A stretch of DNA of 64,000 bases from Sporosarcina oncorhynchi (lineage in GTDB: Bacteria > Bacillota > Bacilli > Bacillales_A > Planococcaceae), in NCBI RefSeq assembly GCF_033304615.1, contig NZ_CP129118.1, positions 3,282,001-3,346,000 of the forward strand. The letters are read 5' to 3'. The position numbers were made by a program, and so were the translations under genes. The notes under the pieces are model-generated. The model ran no database searches. It saw nothing but the letters and a program-made list of their open reading frames with translations, and was not told where the DNA came from. The first letter of the stretch is position 1. Each line of letters begins with the position of its first letter. Positions 24,666 to 32,779 of this stretch are shown piece by piece.

Positions 24666-25211
24666 TCACTCGTTATACTTTTTCGCCTCTTCCGCAGATA
24701 GAACACGCGGCTCGAAGTTGCCGACTTCCACATACTCAACGCGGCCGTCGACTGTCACTTTGAATATGTAAGCGTCAGTCGTATGGTCGATTGAATCGAA
24801 TGTAGTCTGCTGTTTTTCATAGTATCGCTTCAACTCTTTTTCTACCCAAAATGGAACATCTGTTCCGTTTACTGTCTCTTTTTCCGCTTGCTCCGTTTTC
24901 CATTCCAATTCCGCCTCCGGATTCAACTTGAAGTAGATTCGTTGAAGTAGATCAATGACTTCACCGAATCCGATAATTAGAAGTCCGTAAAGAAGATGGG
25001 TCGCAATGATACTGATGAAACTAAAAATGGCAATACCACTTAGTCCAGTTGAGTATTCTATATTGCCGAACTCATCCATGAATTCCCCGCCCATTTGAGA
25101 CATCGTCGTAACATAAAAGATTGCTTGAAGGACTCCCCATGCGATAACGATAATACCGGCGATTTTTATAAGATAACCGATTGGATTTTGTTTCATGAAT
25201 AACTTCTGCAT
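24666..25211 (-). CDS. Membrane protein with cytosolic C-terminal domain, unknown function
   Basis: The 181-residue protein follows GGAGGAACG. It has two membrane segments (about 12-35 and 55-85) followed by a charged domain with ELKRYYEKQQ and VDGRVEYVEVGNFEPRVLS. I do not recognise a named family. It forms a single-gene unit, convergent with the PAP2 gene. Confidence 0.7.
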   Translation of the reverse strand: MQKLFMKQNPIGYLIKIAGIIVIAWGVLQAIFYVTTMSQMGGEFMDEFGNIEYSTGLSGIAIFSFISIIATHLLYGLLIIGFGEVIDLLQRIYFKLNPEAELEWKTEQAEKETVNGTDVPFWVEKELKRYYEKQQTTFDSIDHTTDAYIFKVTVDGRVEYVEVGNFEPRVLSAEEAKKYNE

Positions 25212-25294
25212 AGAATCGTTCCTCCTTGTGTCATTTTCTGTATATCTATTGTACGATTAGTTTATCAAAATAGTTTCATTTGGAGGAAGTTTTA

Positions 25295-25621
25295 ATGATT
25301 CCATTTACAGAACGTGTCATCCGTATGATTCAGCAGATTCCACCTGGTAGAGTCATGACCTATGGACAAGTAGCTGCAGCTGCAGGGAATCCGCGTGGAG
25401 CAAGACAAATTTCCTGTATCCTTCACTCCATGAGTGCAAAGCATGACTTACCTTGGCATCGGATTATTAATGCGCAAGGAGGCATTTCCACACCAACCGA
25501 CCGGGAAGACAAAGGCAGTCTGCAACAAGAGCTGCTCGAGTCAGAAGGCGTAGCATTTTCAAGTGATGGGAAAGTCGATTTGAATAAATACCGATGGTTT
25601 CCCGAAGGCGAATATATTTGA
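25295..25621 (+). CDS. Alkyltransferase-like protein (ATL, MGMT family without the acceptor cysteine)
   Basis: The start is ATG 25295, after GGAGGAAG. The 108-residue product equals the DNA-binding domain of O6-alkylguanine-DNA alkyltransferases: PPGRVMTYGQVAAAAGNPRGARQ contains the helix-turn-helix and arginine finger, described here as residues 14-36. The active-site motif reads PWHRII, with Trp in place of the acceptor Cys of PCHRV. ATL proteins bind O6-alkylguanine lesions and recruit nucleotide excision repair rather than repairing the base themselves. Confidence 0.9.
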   Translation: MIPFTERVIRMIQQIPPGRVMTYGQVAAAAGNPRGARQISCILHSMSAKHDLPWHRIINAQGGISTPTDREDKGSLQQELLESEGVAFSSDGKVDLNKYRWFPEGEYI

Positions 25622-25641
25622 GTTCCGCAAACGGAATCTGT

Positions 25642-25863
25642 CTAGATCGCCTGCGGTTCCCGATTCACCACCTGTTGTACAGATAGTACCCGATCTATTT
25701 TAAATGTACGTTTGGAACGGCGCAAATAACAATAAGCTTTGAATGAATGGTTGGTGATCGACAGAATATGAATTCGTCTTTTCGTCAAAGAACCATCCGC
25801 GCCGATATAAATCATGTCCGCCAATTCATGCCTTTGATATATTTTTAACAGTTGCTGTCTCAC
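25642..25863 (-). CDS. Small WYL-like domain protein
   Basis: The start chosen is GTG 25863, eight bases after GGAG. A longer ATG frame from 25929 has no good site. The 73-residue protein has the pattern MIYIGADGSLTKRRI...AYCYLRRSKRTFKIDRVLSV, which resembles the single beta-barrel of WYL domains (ligand-binding modules of bacterial regulators). Short stand-alone versions are common in Bacillales. The function is unknown; nucleic acid or nucleotide binding is a guess. Confidence 0.65.
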   Translation of the reverse strand: MRQQLLKIYQRHELADMIYIGADGSLTKRRIHILSITNHSFKAYCYLRRSKRTFKIDRVLSVQQVVNREPQAI

Positions 25864-26047
25864 TCGCTCATCTCCAATCAGAACATTTGTTCCAATTATA
25901 TGCGAACGCACGTGTGCACGCAACAACATTAGTTGTAGAATTGAAAAATAAATTCTTTAAACTCTATTTGGCACTAGTCTATTTACGTTGCAAATGGTAA
26001 AGTAAATAACTACTTGAATCTTATTTACCATGAAGGGAAGATAGACT

Positions 26048-26425
26048 ATGTGGAAAGACTTTAAGGAATTTGCATTCAAAGGGAATGTCATTGATCTTGC
26101 TGTAGCTGTCGTTATCGGTGCAGCGTTTGGCAAGATTGTTTCCTCCCTTGTTGAACATATTATTATGCCCGGAGTCGGGATGATTACGGGGAAAGTAGAT
26201 ATTTCAGAACTGGCCGTGACGGTTAACAAAGTCGTGTTTCCGTACGGAATGTTTCTACAATCCATCCTCGACTTCATCATCATCGCGTTCTCTATTTTCA
26301 TCTTCGTTCGCATTTTGATGAAATTCAAACGGAAAGAAGAACCGACCAAAGAAGAAACAGCAGCTATCGATGCAAAGGAAGAATTGTTGAAAGAGATTCG
26401 CGATCTATTAAAAGAAGGCAAGTAA
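26048..26425 (+). CDS. mscL: Large-conductance mechanosensitive channel MscL
   Basis: The 125-residue protein begins with the family signature [20 protein letters not shown], followed by [16 protein letters not shown]. It has two membrane helices and ends with a charged helical bundle ([15 protein letters not shown]). It opens under membrane tension on hypo-osmotic shock to release solutes. Single gene with its own ribosome binding site and terminator. Confidence 0.95.
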   Translation: MWKDFKEFAFKGNVIDLAVAVVIGAAFGKIVSSLVEHIIMPGVGMITGKVDISELAVTVNKVVFPYGMFLQSILDFIIIAFSIFIFVRILMKFKRKEEPTKEETAAIDAKEELLKEIRDLLKEGK

Positions 26426-26430
26426 AAGCA

Positions 26431-26463
26431 AAAAGGAAATCGGCTAACCGATTTCCTTTTTTT
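26431..26463. terminator. Bidirectional terminator between mscL and the DUF2207 gene
   Basis: AAAAGGAAATCGG and CCGATTTCCTTTT form a 13-bp stem with a four-base loop, followed by more T. Confidence 0.9.
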
Positions 26464-28390
26464 AATCTGCTCCTGCTCCGCCACCGCCGTCGCCACCATC
26501 GCTATAGCCCCCGCCACCATCAAAGGAGCTCGTATAGGAAGAGCCACCCTTCCCAGCTGCTTTACCTGCCCATGTCGAGTAACTGAAATGGAGTGGATCC
26601 ACAGGTAATGCAAATAGCGGAAGCAATGGGGATGTTTCTGGTAAAGCACCTTTTATTGCCGGTAATCTTTTCTTTGATTTGTTCAATATATACGCACGTA
26701 CCAACCAACGTTCTTGTTCGTCAGGCTGGAGATATGCAGGCATTCCCCGACGCACTTGTCTCCTGAACTTTGCGATGCTCATCTTTGTATAAAATGCTGT
26801 AATAGAGCGCGGGATGGCAACCGGTGTCAGATAAAAGAGAATGGCTCCGGTGATAATCATAAACAAAAGTGCTAGATCCAATTCAGCGTCGGAAATTTGG
26901 GCCGAGCCAAAAAATAACGCAATGAACAACGCAATAGTTGGCCATTTTTTCATTAAATCTTTTTGATGGATATAAAAGAATAGCGCAATAACGAGTGTAA
27001 AAAACACCATCCCCCAGGCATTCAAATCGTCCAGGTAAAATCCGATGAGCGTCGCGAGCCAAATACATACGATAATAACCGTTTTCAACACCTTCGGAAT
27101 AACTGTCGACAATGCATTCGCTTCCGTCATTAATTGAACAACGTCTTTATGCCAATGGAGATGGTTTTTGTGAAACTCAGCCTGCTTTCTTACATTCACG
27201 TATCCTGTCCTCTTCGCCTTTTCCCCCGGGCCAGCTAAATCGTGTAAGTGGAATCTTCGATGGCCAATACGTCCTTTGAACAACCACGTCACTAAGTATT
27301 GTTCATGTGATAACAAGACTTTTTTCGATTTATTCATTTGTTCATTTGATTGGAGTAAACGGAAAACGAGCGTCGTTTGAGGCGCATCTACCACTCCTTG
27401 AAAACGTGATGCTGCTTGCGTCATCTCTGCTTTTACAATCCCTTTTTCCTCTAATGAAAACAAGCCTGACAGAAAGTTTTTCCGGTTGAACTTCCCGTTC
27501 TGATCGACGAGTGTCAAATAGGTGGGATCCGTCTGCAAAACGAGATCCGTATTGCCTACGAGAGAAAACAGCCGTTGTTTCAACAGAAAAATAATGCCCA
27601 TAAGAAGTAGGAATAGAACACTTCCGATTTCGACCCAGTGGGTCAATATAGGAAGTTTTGAAATCCTCGCATTCATTTGATCGTTGCGGTCTTGTTCTTG
27701 CTGTAGCGCTTGTGCAAATGAAATCGGTGCCGAAATTTTCTGCTGCTTAGTCATTATGTCTGAAGGAAAAAAGACACGCGTCCTCGTGTTTGTATACGCG
27801 GCAGAATTCGGCGTATGGAACGAAATGCCGTCGCGATATACAGAAGGCTTTTGTCCTTGACGATCGGATAGAAATCCATGGATGCTATTCATTCCAACAG
27901 CGCCTGGCAAAACATATGTAATGGTAACATTCTTAAGATCCTGATCATGGTTGGCGCTTCTGTCAAAGTACTCAATCGTAAGATCACTGTATGTATCATA
28001 TGAAAGAACGGCGTTTTCCAAGGTGTAGGTATACAAAATTGAAACGGTTTCATCTCCGCTATTGTAGGTAGTCGTAAACTTGCCTTCCTTGTACGTATCC
28101 ACCGCCCTCGTCAAAACTGATTCTTCCAACTCGCCGACAATTGGCTGAGGGTGGTTGATGATAAATGAGTTGAAACCACGGATTTGTTTTGCATGCTGTT
28201 CCGGGAATGAACGCTTGATGCTTTCAAAAGTTCCGTCTAACGTATAGGTAAACACTTCATTCACAAGTACGTCACCGTTTGGTTGTACCCACCCTTGAAT
28301 CTGTACGCGATCGACGCTAAACGACTTTGCCGAAACAGCTGAAGGCACCATGAACAACAAGAGGAGCATGAAAACAGTCAACTTCTTCAC
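26462..28390 (-). CDS. DUF2207-family membrane protein
   Basis: The start chosen is GTG 28390, eight bases after AAGGAGG; earlier GTG codons abut that site. The 642-residue protein has a signal peptide (ending near AVSA), an extracellular beta-rich DUF2207 domain (about 25-235), a membrane segment near 255, a cytosolic stretch, four clustered membrane segments (about 440-530) and a Gly/Asp-rich tail (GGGYSDGGDGGGG). The tail is typical of the family. The function is not established; an envelope role is likely. Confidence 0.85.
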   Translation of the reverse strand: MKKLTVFMLLLLFMVPSAVSAKSFSVDRVQIQGWVQPNGDVLVNEVFTYTLDGTFESIKRSFPEQHAKQIRGFNSFIINHPQPIVGELEESVLTRAVDTYKEGKFTTTYNSGDETVSILYTYTLENAVLSYDTYSDLTIEYFDRSANHDQDLKNVTITYVLPGAVGMNSIHGFLSDRQGQKPSVYRDGISFHTPNSAAYTNTRTRVFFPSDIMTKQQKISAPISFAQALQQEQDRNDQMNARISKLPILTHWVEIGSVLFLLLMGIIFLLKQRLFSLVGNTDLVLQTDPTYLTLVDQNGKFNRKNFLSGLFSLEEKGIVKAEMTQAASRFQGVVDAPQTTLVFRLLQSNEQMNKSKKVLLSHEQYLVTWLFKGRIGHRRFHLHDLAGPGEKAKRTGYVNVRKQAEFHKNHLHWHKDVVQLMTEANALSTVIPKVLKTVIIVCIWLATLIGFYLDDLNAWGMVFFTLVIALFFYIHQKDLMKKWPTIALFIALFFGSAQISDAELDLALLFMIITGAILFYLTPVAIPRSITAFYTKMSIAKFRRQVRRGMPAYLQPDEQERWLVRAYILNKSKKRLPAIKGALPETSPLLPLFALPVDPLHFSYSTWAGKAAGKGGSSYTSSFDGGGGYSDGGDGGGGAGAD

Positions 28391-28522
28391 ACTCACCACC
28401 TCCTTCTAGAATGAATATACGCATGAATGCGTTGGATAGTTTCACAACGGAGTGAAATAGGGTGATTTAGTATGGGAACTTGTCGACCACACGCACAAAC
28501 TGTGTCAGCTTAGTGTCTTCGA

Positions 28523-28551
28523 TTGCTCCAACTCACAACTGGTGATATAAT
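28523..28551 (+). promoter_or_regulatory. Sigma-A promoter of the 30-codon gene
   Basis: TTGCTC (28523-28528) and a perfect TATAAT (28546-28551) are separated by 17 bp, 38 bp before the small ORF. Confidence 0.75.
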
Positions 28552-28588
28552 AGGACGTAGCATTATCCATAAAAGGAGTGGAGTCTTC

Positions 28589-28681
28589 ATGTGGTTCGTT
28601 TACATTATGTATGCGTTGTTCGCATTTATCCTTATCGGCACAATCGGTGGCCTAGTTAGCACATTCAACAATCATAAGTGA
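28589..28681 (+). CDS. 30-residue single-pass membrane peptide
   Basis: ATG 28589 follows AAAGGAGTGG at ideal spacing, and the frame ends at TGA 28679. The peptide begins MWFVYIMYALFAFILIGTIG and ends FNNHK, so it is essentially one membrane helix with a short basic tail. It has its own promoter and a terminator overlapping its last codons, which makes it a complete gene despite its size. Possible roles are a membrane-protein regulator or a toxin-like hydrophobic peptide. No antitoxin transcript is evident. Confidence 0.65.
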   Translation: MWFVYIMYALFAFILIGTIGGLVSTFNNHK

Positions 28682-28702
28682 TTGTTGGAGTGCTTTTTTT
28701 TT
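28666..28702 (+). terminator. Terminator overlapping the end of the 30-codon gene
   Basis: CAACAATCA and TGATTGTTG form a perfect 9-bp stem; the left arm is the codons for the C-terminal residues and the right arm starts with the stop codon. A run of nine T follows at 28694. Confidence 0.85.
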
Positions 28703-28706
28703 CGCA

Positions 28707-28747
28707 TAAAAAAGGGTGTTCCTTAGCCACTTTGGCCAATGAACACC
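28707..28747 (-). terminator. Terminator of the regulator/pro-peptide operon
   Basis: On the minus strand GGTGTTC and GAACACC close a stem that contains a second inner pairing (TGGC/GCCA), followed by seven A/T positions read as a T run. It lies 14 bp beyond the pro-peptide stop codon. Confidence 0.8.
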
Positions 28748-28760
28748 TAATCTATTTGAG

Positions 28761-28919
28761 TTATACTTGAGGGGGCAAAATTGTAGGTGGCTTCATATTA
28801 TCTCTGCCTTTTGCAAAAGTTTCCATGTTGTCATTCGGTTCCATCGCCATTACATTACCAGTACCAATCACAGTTACAAACATCGCCGCTAAAAAAAGAA
28901 TGGAAAGCTTCTTTTTCAT
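28761..28919 (-). CDS. Secreted pro-peptide, candidate quorum-sensing signal
   Basis: The 52-codon frame starts at ATG 28919, overlapping the regulator stop codon by one base (TAATG), with GGGAGATGAG upstream. The product has a classic signal peptide (MKKKLSILFLAAMFVTVIG then TGNVMA), a short hydrophilic linker and a Pro-rich C-terminus, KPPTILPPQV. A regulator with a secreted mini-protein overlapping its 3' end is the arrangement of NprR-NprX and related RRNPP systems, where the C-terminal 5-10 residues are processed and re-imported. The KP..I pattern recalls NprX (SKPDIVG). The function is inferred. Confidence 0.65.
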   Translation of the reverse strand: MKKKLSILFLAAMFVTVIGTGNVMAMEPNDNMETFAKGRDNMKPPTILPPQV

Positions 28920-30157
28920 TACTTCTCATCTCCCTTTTCGTAATAGTACAAACTATACTTCTTGGCTGCATCTAATTTACCGATGGACCGGTAGTGATTC
29001 GCTAACTTCCATGCAATACTTCTTGCTTCTCCAATATAACCATATTCTTCATAGAAAGGAAATGCAATTTCTTCACAATAGTCAAAAAGTTCTTGTTGGG
29101 ATATTTTCATAGCCCTAAAGTAGTTAAGTTGTGTGGTCAAATAGGCATCATTTTTTCTTCCTACAATCGCTTCTAACTCCTGTAACAGTACTTCAAAATC
29201 CATTTCTTCGACAGCAGCGGTGTGAAGTAAATGAATGAGAATTGATGTGTAATAGTCGGTTCTTGGTTCAATCAACTGTTTTAGTTCCATCAAAAGGTTA
29301 TACGCAGACTTGTGGAGTCCCATCCGATTCTGCAGCTCTGAATAATTATAAAGTGCACCTTGGTACAGCTCGTCCAGTTCCATCATTTTAGAATTTCGTA
29401 AAACCGTTTTAAACAATCCTTCCGCCTGTAAAATCAAATCACGATTTGTATAATTAATGGCGAGCAGTAGTTGTGCATGCAGTAGACGGATGTAGTTACA
29501 GTCTTTTTGATAATGATCGACAGCCAGTTCCGCAAAATAAGAAGATCGTCCATATTGTGCTTTCGTGTGGAGCAAATAAGCTTTCTGGTAATAGAGTTCG
29601 CCTTCGAACATCTGAGGTATGCGTTCGCGGTTTTCTTCAATCTGTTCCAGGCGCTCTTCCGCTTTCTCGAAATTTTGCGAGAAGATATCATGCATAAAGA
29701 AAATGACTTTTGATATACCTTTTTCATAATCGTTGAATGTAGACATCATTTTTTTAAGTATGATGACTTGTTGCGTAGCACGTGGAATTTCCTGCTTAAA
29801 TAGATAATAACGTAATTTATACAACTCATACCTATTTACAAGGTCGGTGGATTGCAAAAACTCTTCGTTATCTGATAGCTCTTTATAGAGAATTTCCATA
29901 GACTTCAAGTCATAATAGACTGAGTGTAAAATGAAAGCATTGAGTTTCTCTTTCAACGTCTCATATGTTTGTACTTCTTTCGCCCAAACGACATTCATTC
30001 TTTTAAATAACGCATCAACCGTTTCTGCATGAGGCACATATCGATTCGACTCAATTTTACTCAAATGCGATATGGAACAAATCCCCTCAGACAACTCACC
30101 TTGTGTAAGATTATTTTTCATACGGTAGTATTTGAGTATCGATCCGACGTTCTTCAT
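28919..30157 (-). CDS. HTH-TPR regulator of the RRNPP type (NprR/PlcR-like)
   Basis: The 412-residue protein has an N-terminal Xre-type helix-turn-helix (about 5-60: ILKYYRMKNNLTQGELSEGI, then SHLSKIES). A long all-helical region follows (about 80-405) whose repeated Y/L/A pattern (ELYYQKAYLLHTKAQYGRSS, LYQGALYNYSELQNRMG, IAWKLANHYRSIGKLDAAKK) fits tandem tetratricopeptide repeats. The length is close to NprR. Such proteins bind a re-imported signalling peptide in the TPR groove and switch DNA-binding or partner-binding states. The peptide gene directly downstream and a secreted protease upstream support this reading. Confidence 0.82.
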   Translation of the reverse strand: MKNVGSILKYYRMKNNLTQGELSEGICSISHLSKIESNRYVPHAETVDALFKRMNVVWAKEVQTYETLKEKLNAFILHSVYYDLKSMEILYKELSDNEEFLQSTDLVNRYELYKLRYYLFKQEIPRATQQVIILKKMMSTFNDYEKGISKVIFFMHDIFSQNFEKAEERLEQIEENRERIPQMFEGELYYQKAYLLHTKAQYGRSSYFAELAVDHYQKDCNYIRLLHAQLLLAINYTNRDLILQAEGLFKTVLRNSKMMELDELYQGALYNYSELQNRMGLHKSAYNLLMELKQLIEPRTDYYTSILIHLLHTAAVEEMDFEVLLQELEAIVGRKNDAYLTTQLNYFRAMKISQQELFDYCEEIAFPFYEEYGYIGEARSIAWKLANHYRSIGKLDAAKKYSLYYYEKGDEK

Positions 30158-30191
30158 TTTTCATCGCCCCCAGCTATCCAATTATTCAAAC

Positions 30192-30210
30192 ATTACCATG
30201 TACTAGTAAT
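30192..30210. promoter_or_regulatory. Inverted repeat in the regulator's promoter region
   Basis: ATTAC and GTAAT are separated by 9 bp in the 67-bp space between the protease terminator and the regulator start. It could be an operator for autoregulation, but the arms are short. Confidence 0.25.
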
Positions 30211-30221
30211 TAATGCATGAG

Positions 30222-30254
30222 AAAACAGTCCCAGGGGAGTGAGGGACTGTTTCT
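30222..30254 (-). terminator. Terminator of the subtilase gene
   Basis: AAACAGTCCC and GGGACTGTTT form a 10-bp stem with TTTTC on the minus strand. The protease and the regulator are therefore separate transcription units. Confidence 0.75.
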
Positions 30255-30287
30255 TTCTGTCGAAATGACAGTTAGTTTATCGAACTT

Positions 30288-31577
30288 TTATCGTACACGG
30301 GCAAAGCCGAAACCAGCGGCGATGTCATCTCCATTTCCTGCATAGTATCCGCCAAGGACATCATACGATCTTGCACGGTTTTGTAGGTTGGCACGCAGTT
30401 GCACATTCGTGAAAGAAGGGTTTTCCGCCCAGATTTTCGCAGCTAATCCTGCTACATGCGGAGACGCCATCGATGTACCACTAATCGTGGCATACCCACC
30501 GTTATACCAAGTTGAGAAAATTGAGCTGCCCGGTGCAGAAATTTCCACATCACCTTTTTGAATCACATAATCGCCGGTCGTGTTTGAAAAGCCGCGGGAT
30601 GAGGAGTTGGCAACACGGTATGTTCCTTTTTCTTGACGATTTTCTAGATTGGCCACTGCGATTGCAGAAGGCAAGGCAGCTGGATAACCGATTGTTCCCG
30701 GAGCATATCCGTCGTTTCCGGCAGCCGCAACGACGAGAACTCCTCGACTATATGCGTAGTTTACAGCATTAGTGATTAGCGAGCTTTCTCCTTGGGAACC
30801 TAAAGACATATTAATAACGACTTTTACACGTTGAGCGGATGCTTGATCGGCTGCATGTCGGATAGCATTCGCAATGTCATCTGCATATCCGTTACCCGAA
30901 TCTGTCAATACTTTGTATGCCCAAAGCTTCGCATTTGACGCAACTCCATATACGCCTCTCCGGTCATCTCCTCCTTCTCCAAGCGCGCTGCCCGCCACAT
31001 GTGTTCCATGTCCGTTACGGTCTACACAAGAGTTATTCACCATTGACGCTGTTTGCGTGAAGTCTTTACATTGTTCCGCATTGTAATAGAGATCACTATG
31101 ATTAACGTTTACTCCCGTATCAAGGACGGCAATTCGAATATTCGAACCACCTGACGTGGACGTTAATGTATTATCATTATAAATGGCTTTAATTCCCCAC
31201 GGAACGGATTGGCTTGCGGCCATCGCGTCCACATCTTGACTTACTTCAAGCGACCCTGGTTCCATTTGTATGGAAAGGACATCGACTTTTTCAACCGTGA
31301 TATCCGGCAATTTCTTCAATGCTTCAAATTGCTTTGCCGTTACATCTGTTGTATAGGCATTCCCATCAAATTCATTTCGCAGCTCATAAGTACTCTGAAG
31401 TTGCATAATTTTTCCTTCAGTATTTGCAGTGATTAGCACCCGGAATGTCTCGCCGCGCTTCGACATTTGCTCTTTCTTGAAATCATCAAAATCTCCCTGG
31501 GCTTGCACCCCGTGAATTGGCATTAGCATACTTGCGGATAGAGCTACAACTGCAAGCGCTTTCATTGTTTTTTTCAT
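30288..31577 (-). CDS. Secreted subtilisin-like serine protease (S8 family)
   Basis: The 429-residue pre-pro-enzyme has a signal peptide (about 1-26), an inhibitor I9-like propeptide (about 40-118) and a catalytic domain starting near SVPWGIKAIY. The triad is Asp153 (VLDTGV), His190 (GHGTHVAG) and Ser369 (GTSMASPH), with oxyanion Asn288 (AAAGNDG). Two cysteines (170 and 184) probably form a disulfide. The mature start and the end GFGFARVR closely resemble the sphericase/subtilisin S41 group from Lysinibacillus and cold-adapted bacilli. It degrades extracellular protein for nutrition and may be the target of the adjacent peptide-sensing regulator. Confidence 0.93.
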   Translation of the reverse strand: MKKTMKALAVVALSASMLMPIHGVQAQGDFDDFKKEQMSKRGETFRVLITANTEGKIMQLQSTYELRNEFDGNAYTTDVTAKQFEALKKLPDITVEKVDVLSIQMEPGSLEVSQDVDAMAASQSVPWGIKAIYNDNTLTSTSGGSNIRIAVLDTGVNVNHSDLYYNAEQCKDFTQTASMVNNSCVDRNGHGTHVAGSALGEGGDDRRGVYGVASNAKLWAYKVLTDSGNGYADDIANAIRHAADQASAQRVKVVINMSLGSQGESSLITNAVNYAYSRGVLVVAAAGNDGYAPGTIGYPAALPSAIAVANLENRQEKGTYRVANSSSRGFSNTTGDYVIQKGDVEISAPGSSIFSTWYNGGYATISGTSMASPHVAGLAAKIWAENPSFTNVQLRANLQNRARSYDVLGGYYAGNGDDIAAGFGFARVR

Positions 31578-31739
31578 TTTCTCTCCTCTTTTCCTAATAG
31601 ATTTGTTGTTGCTAAATCTACTGTAACAAAGGATATGAATATATGTAATTGGGAAAATTTTAGAATAATAGCTGATTTCTATTTTTATAATGTAATGCTA
31701 TATACCCCATTAATCTTTATTAATTAATTCGTTATGCCT

Positions 31740-31767
31740 AAAAAACCGACCTTTTCAAGAGGTCGGC
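31740..31767 (-). terminator. Terminator of the YtrA-type ABC operon
   Basis: CCGACCT and AGGTCGG form a 7-bp stem with a 7-base loop and a run of T on the minus strand (31741-31746). Confidence 0.8.
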
Positions 31768-31789
31768 ATTGGGAAAATCAGACTTATTC

Positions 31790-32779
31790 TTAAGCAGTTA
31801 CATCCCTTTTCATGAACGTCGTATAGCTAATTACAAGAAATACAATCATATACACAGCCAAAACAGCGAGTGAGAATGGTAAAGTGATATCTTCGACCAA
31901 CTTCATACCTGTTTCGAATTGTGTTAAATCCATATGTGTAAATATCAAATACTTCGCAATTTCGTATTTCATCAACAATGCGGAGATAGTGGAGCCTGTG
32001 AAGTAGATAAACAACGATAACCCAATTGCAAGCGAACTTGATCGGAACACACTGCCGATTGTGAAGGCAAACGTCGCTGTCACGAACACACTGCCGAATG
32101 ACAACAGCAGCATATATAAACTCTTGCCCCATATCGATACTTCGACAACTTCCGTGCCGTTATAGGCAAGTTCCTGTCCTGTTCCCGATTTGAAAAGCAC
32201 CATTGCCAAAATGATATAGACGATATAACCAATTATCATGAGCAATATGCCGAATAGATTTACAGCAATGAATTTTGACGTAAGGATTTTCCAGCGTTGC
32301 ACAGGGCGGGTGAGCAGCATCTTAATCGTTCCTTGTGAGAACTCGGAAGCAACAATTCCTGCCGCCACGATGACGGTTAATAACAAGACAGTTCCACCTA
32401 TGGAGGCAGGATTTTTTATCATACCTTCTTTACTAAATTCACTGATTGGTTGGATGTCATGATCTATCCTGTATTCCATAACTTTCATTTCAGCTTCGAG
32501 CTCTTTTCGCTCCGCCTTTGATAGCGAGTCATCCGCTAATTGCGATGTAAGGAAGTTCAATTCACTTTCCATTGAACCTTGCATATCAGATGTCCCATCC
32601 ACCTGGATTGTGCCGTTCCCCATTTGCATTGGATCATCTGTCATTTGAAGCTCGATGAATTTCATGAGTCCCATCATCGCAGCCGTCAGTAGAACTAGAA
32701 TGCCGACCATGACCCATGTGCCTTTCTTATTCCATAATTTCATCCATTCATTTCGTATAAGATTCAGCAATCTGCCCAC
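31790..32779 (-). CDS. ABC-2 type transporter permease
   Basis: The 329-residue protein has an N-terminal membrane helix (about 20-40), a large charged extracytoplasmic loop (about 45-130) rich in Met, Ser and Asp, and five further membrane helices with the segment SEFSQGTIKMLLTRPVQRWK typical of ABC-2 permeases. It overlaps the ATPase gene by 32 bp and is the last gene of the operon. The pair resembles BcrA/BcrB-type exporters, which expel or protect against peptide antibiotics. The substrate is not known. Confidence 0.85.
   Translation of the reverse strand: MGRLLNLIRNEWMKLWNKKGTWVMVGILVLLTAAMMGLMKFIELQMTDDPMQMGNGTIQVDGTSDMQGSMESELNFLTSQLADDSLSKAERKELEAEMKVMEYRIDHDIQPISEFSKEGMIKNPASIGGTVLLLTVIVAAGIVASEFSQGTIKMLLTRPVQRWKILTSKFIAVNLFGILLMIIGYIVYIILAMVLFKSGTGQELAYNGTEVVEVSIWGKSLYMLLLSFGSVFVTATFAFTIGSVFRSSSLAIGLSLFIYFTGSTISALLMKYEIAKYLIFTHMDLTQFETGMKLVEDITLPFSLAVLAVYMIVFLVISYTTFMKRDVTA

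Noticed and set aside
28713..28919. Antisense toxin-antitoxin RNA between the 30-residue peptide gene and the pro-peptide operon
   Set aside because: The two units are convergent, but each has its own terminator in the space between and the coding parts do not overlap, so there is no direct antisense pairing in the sequence.
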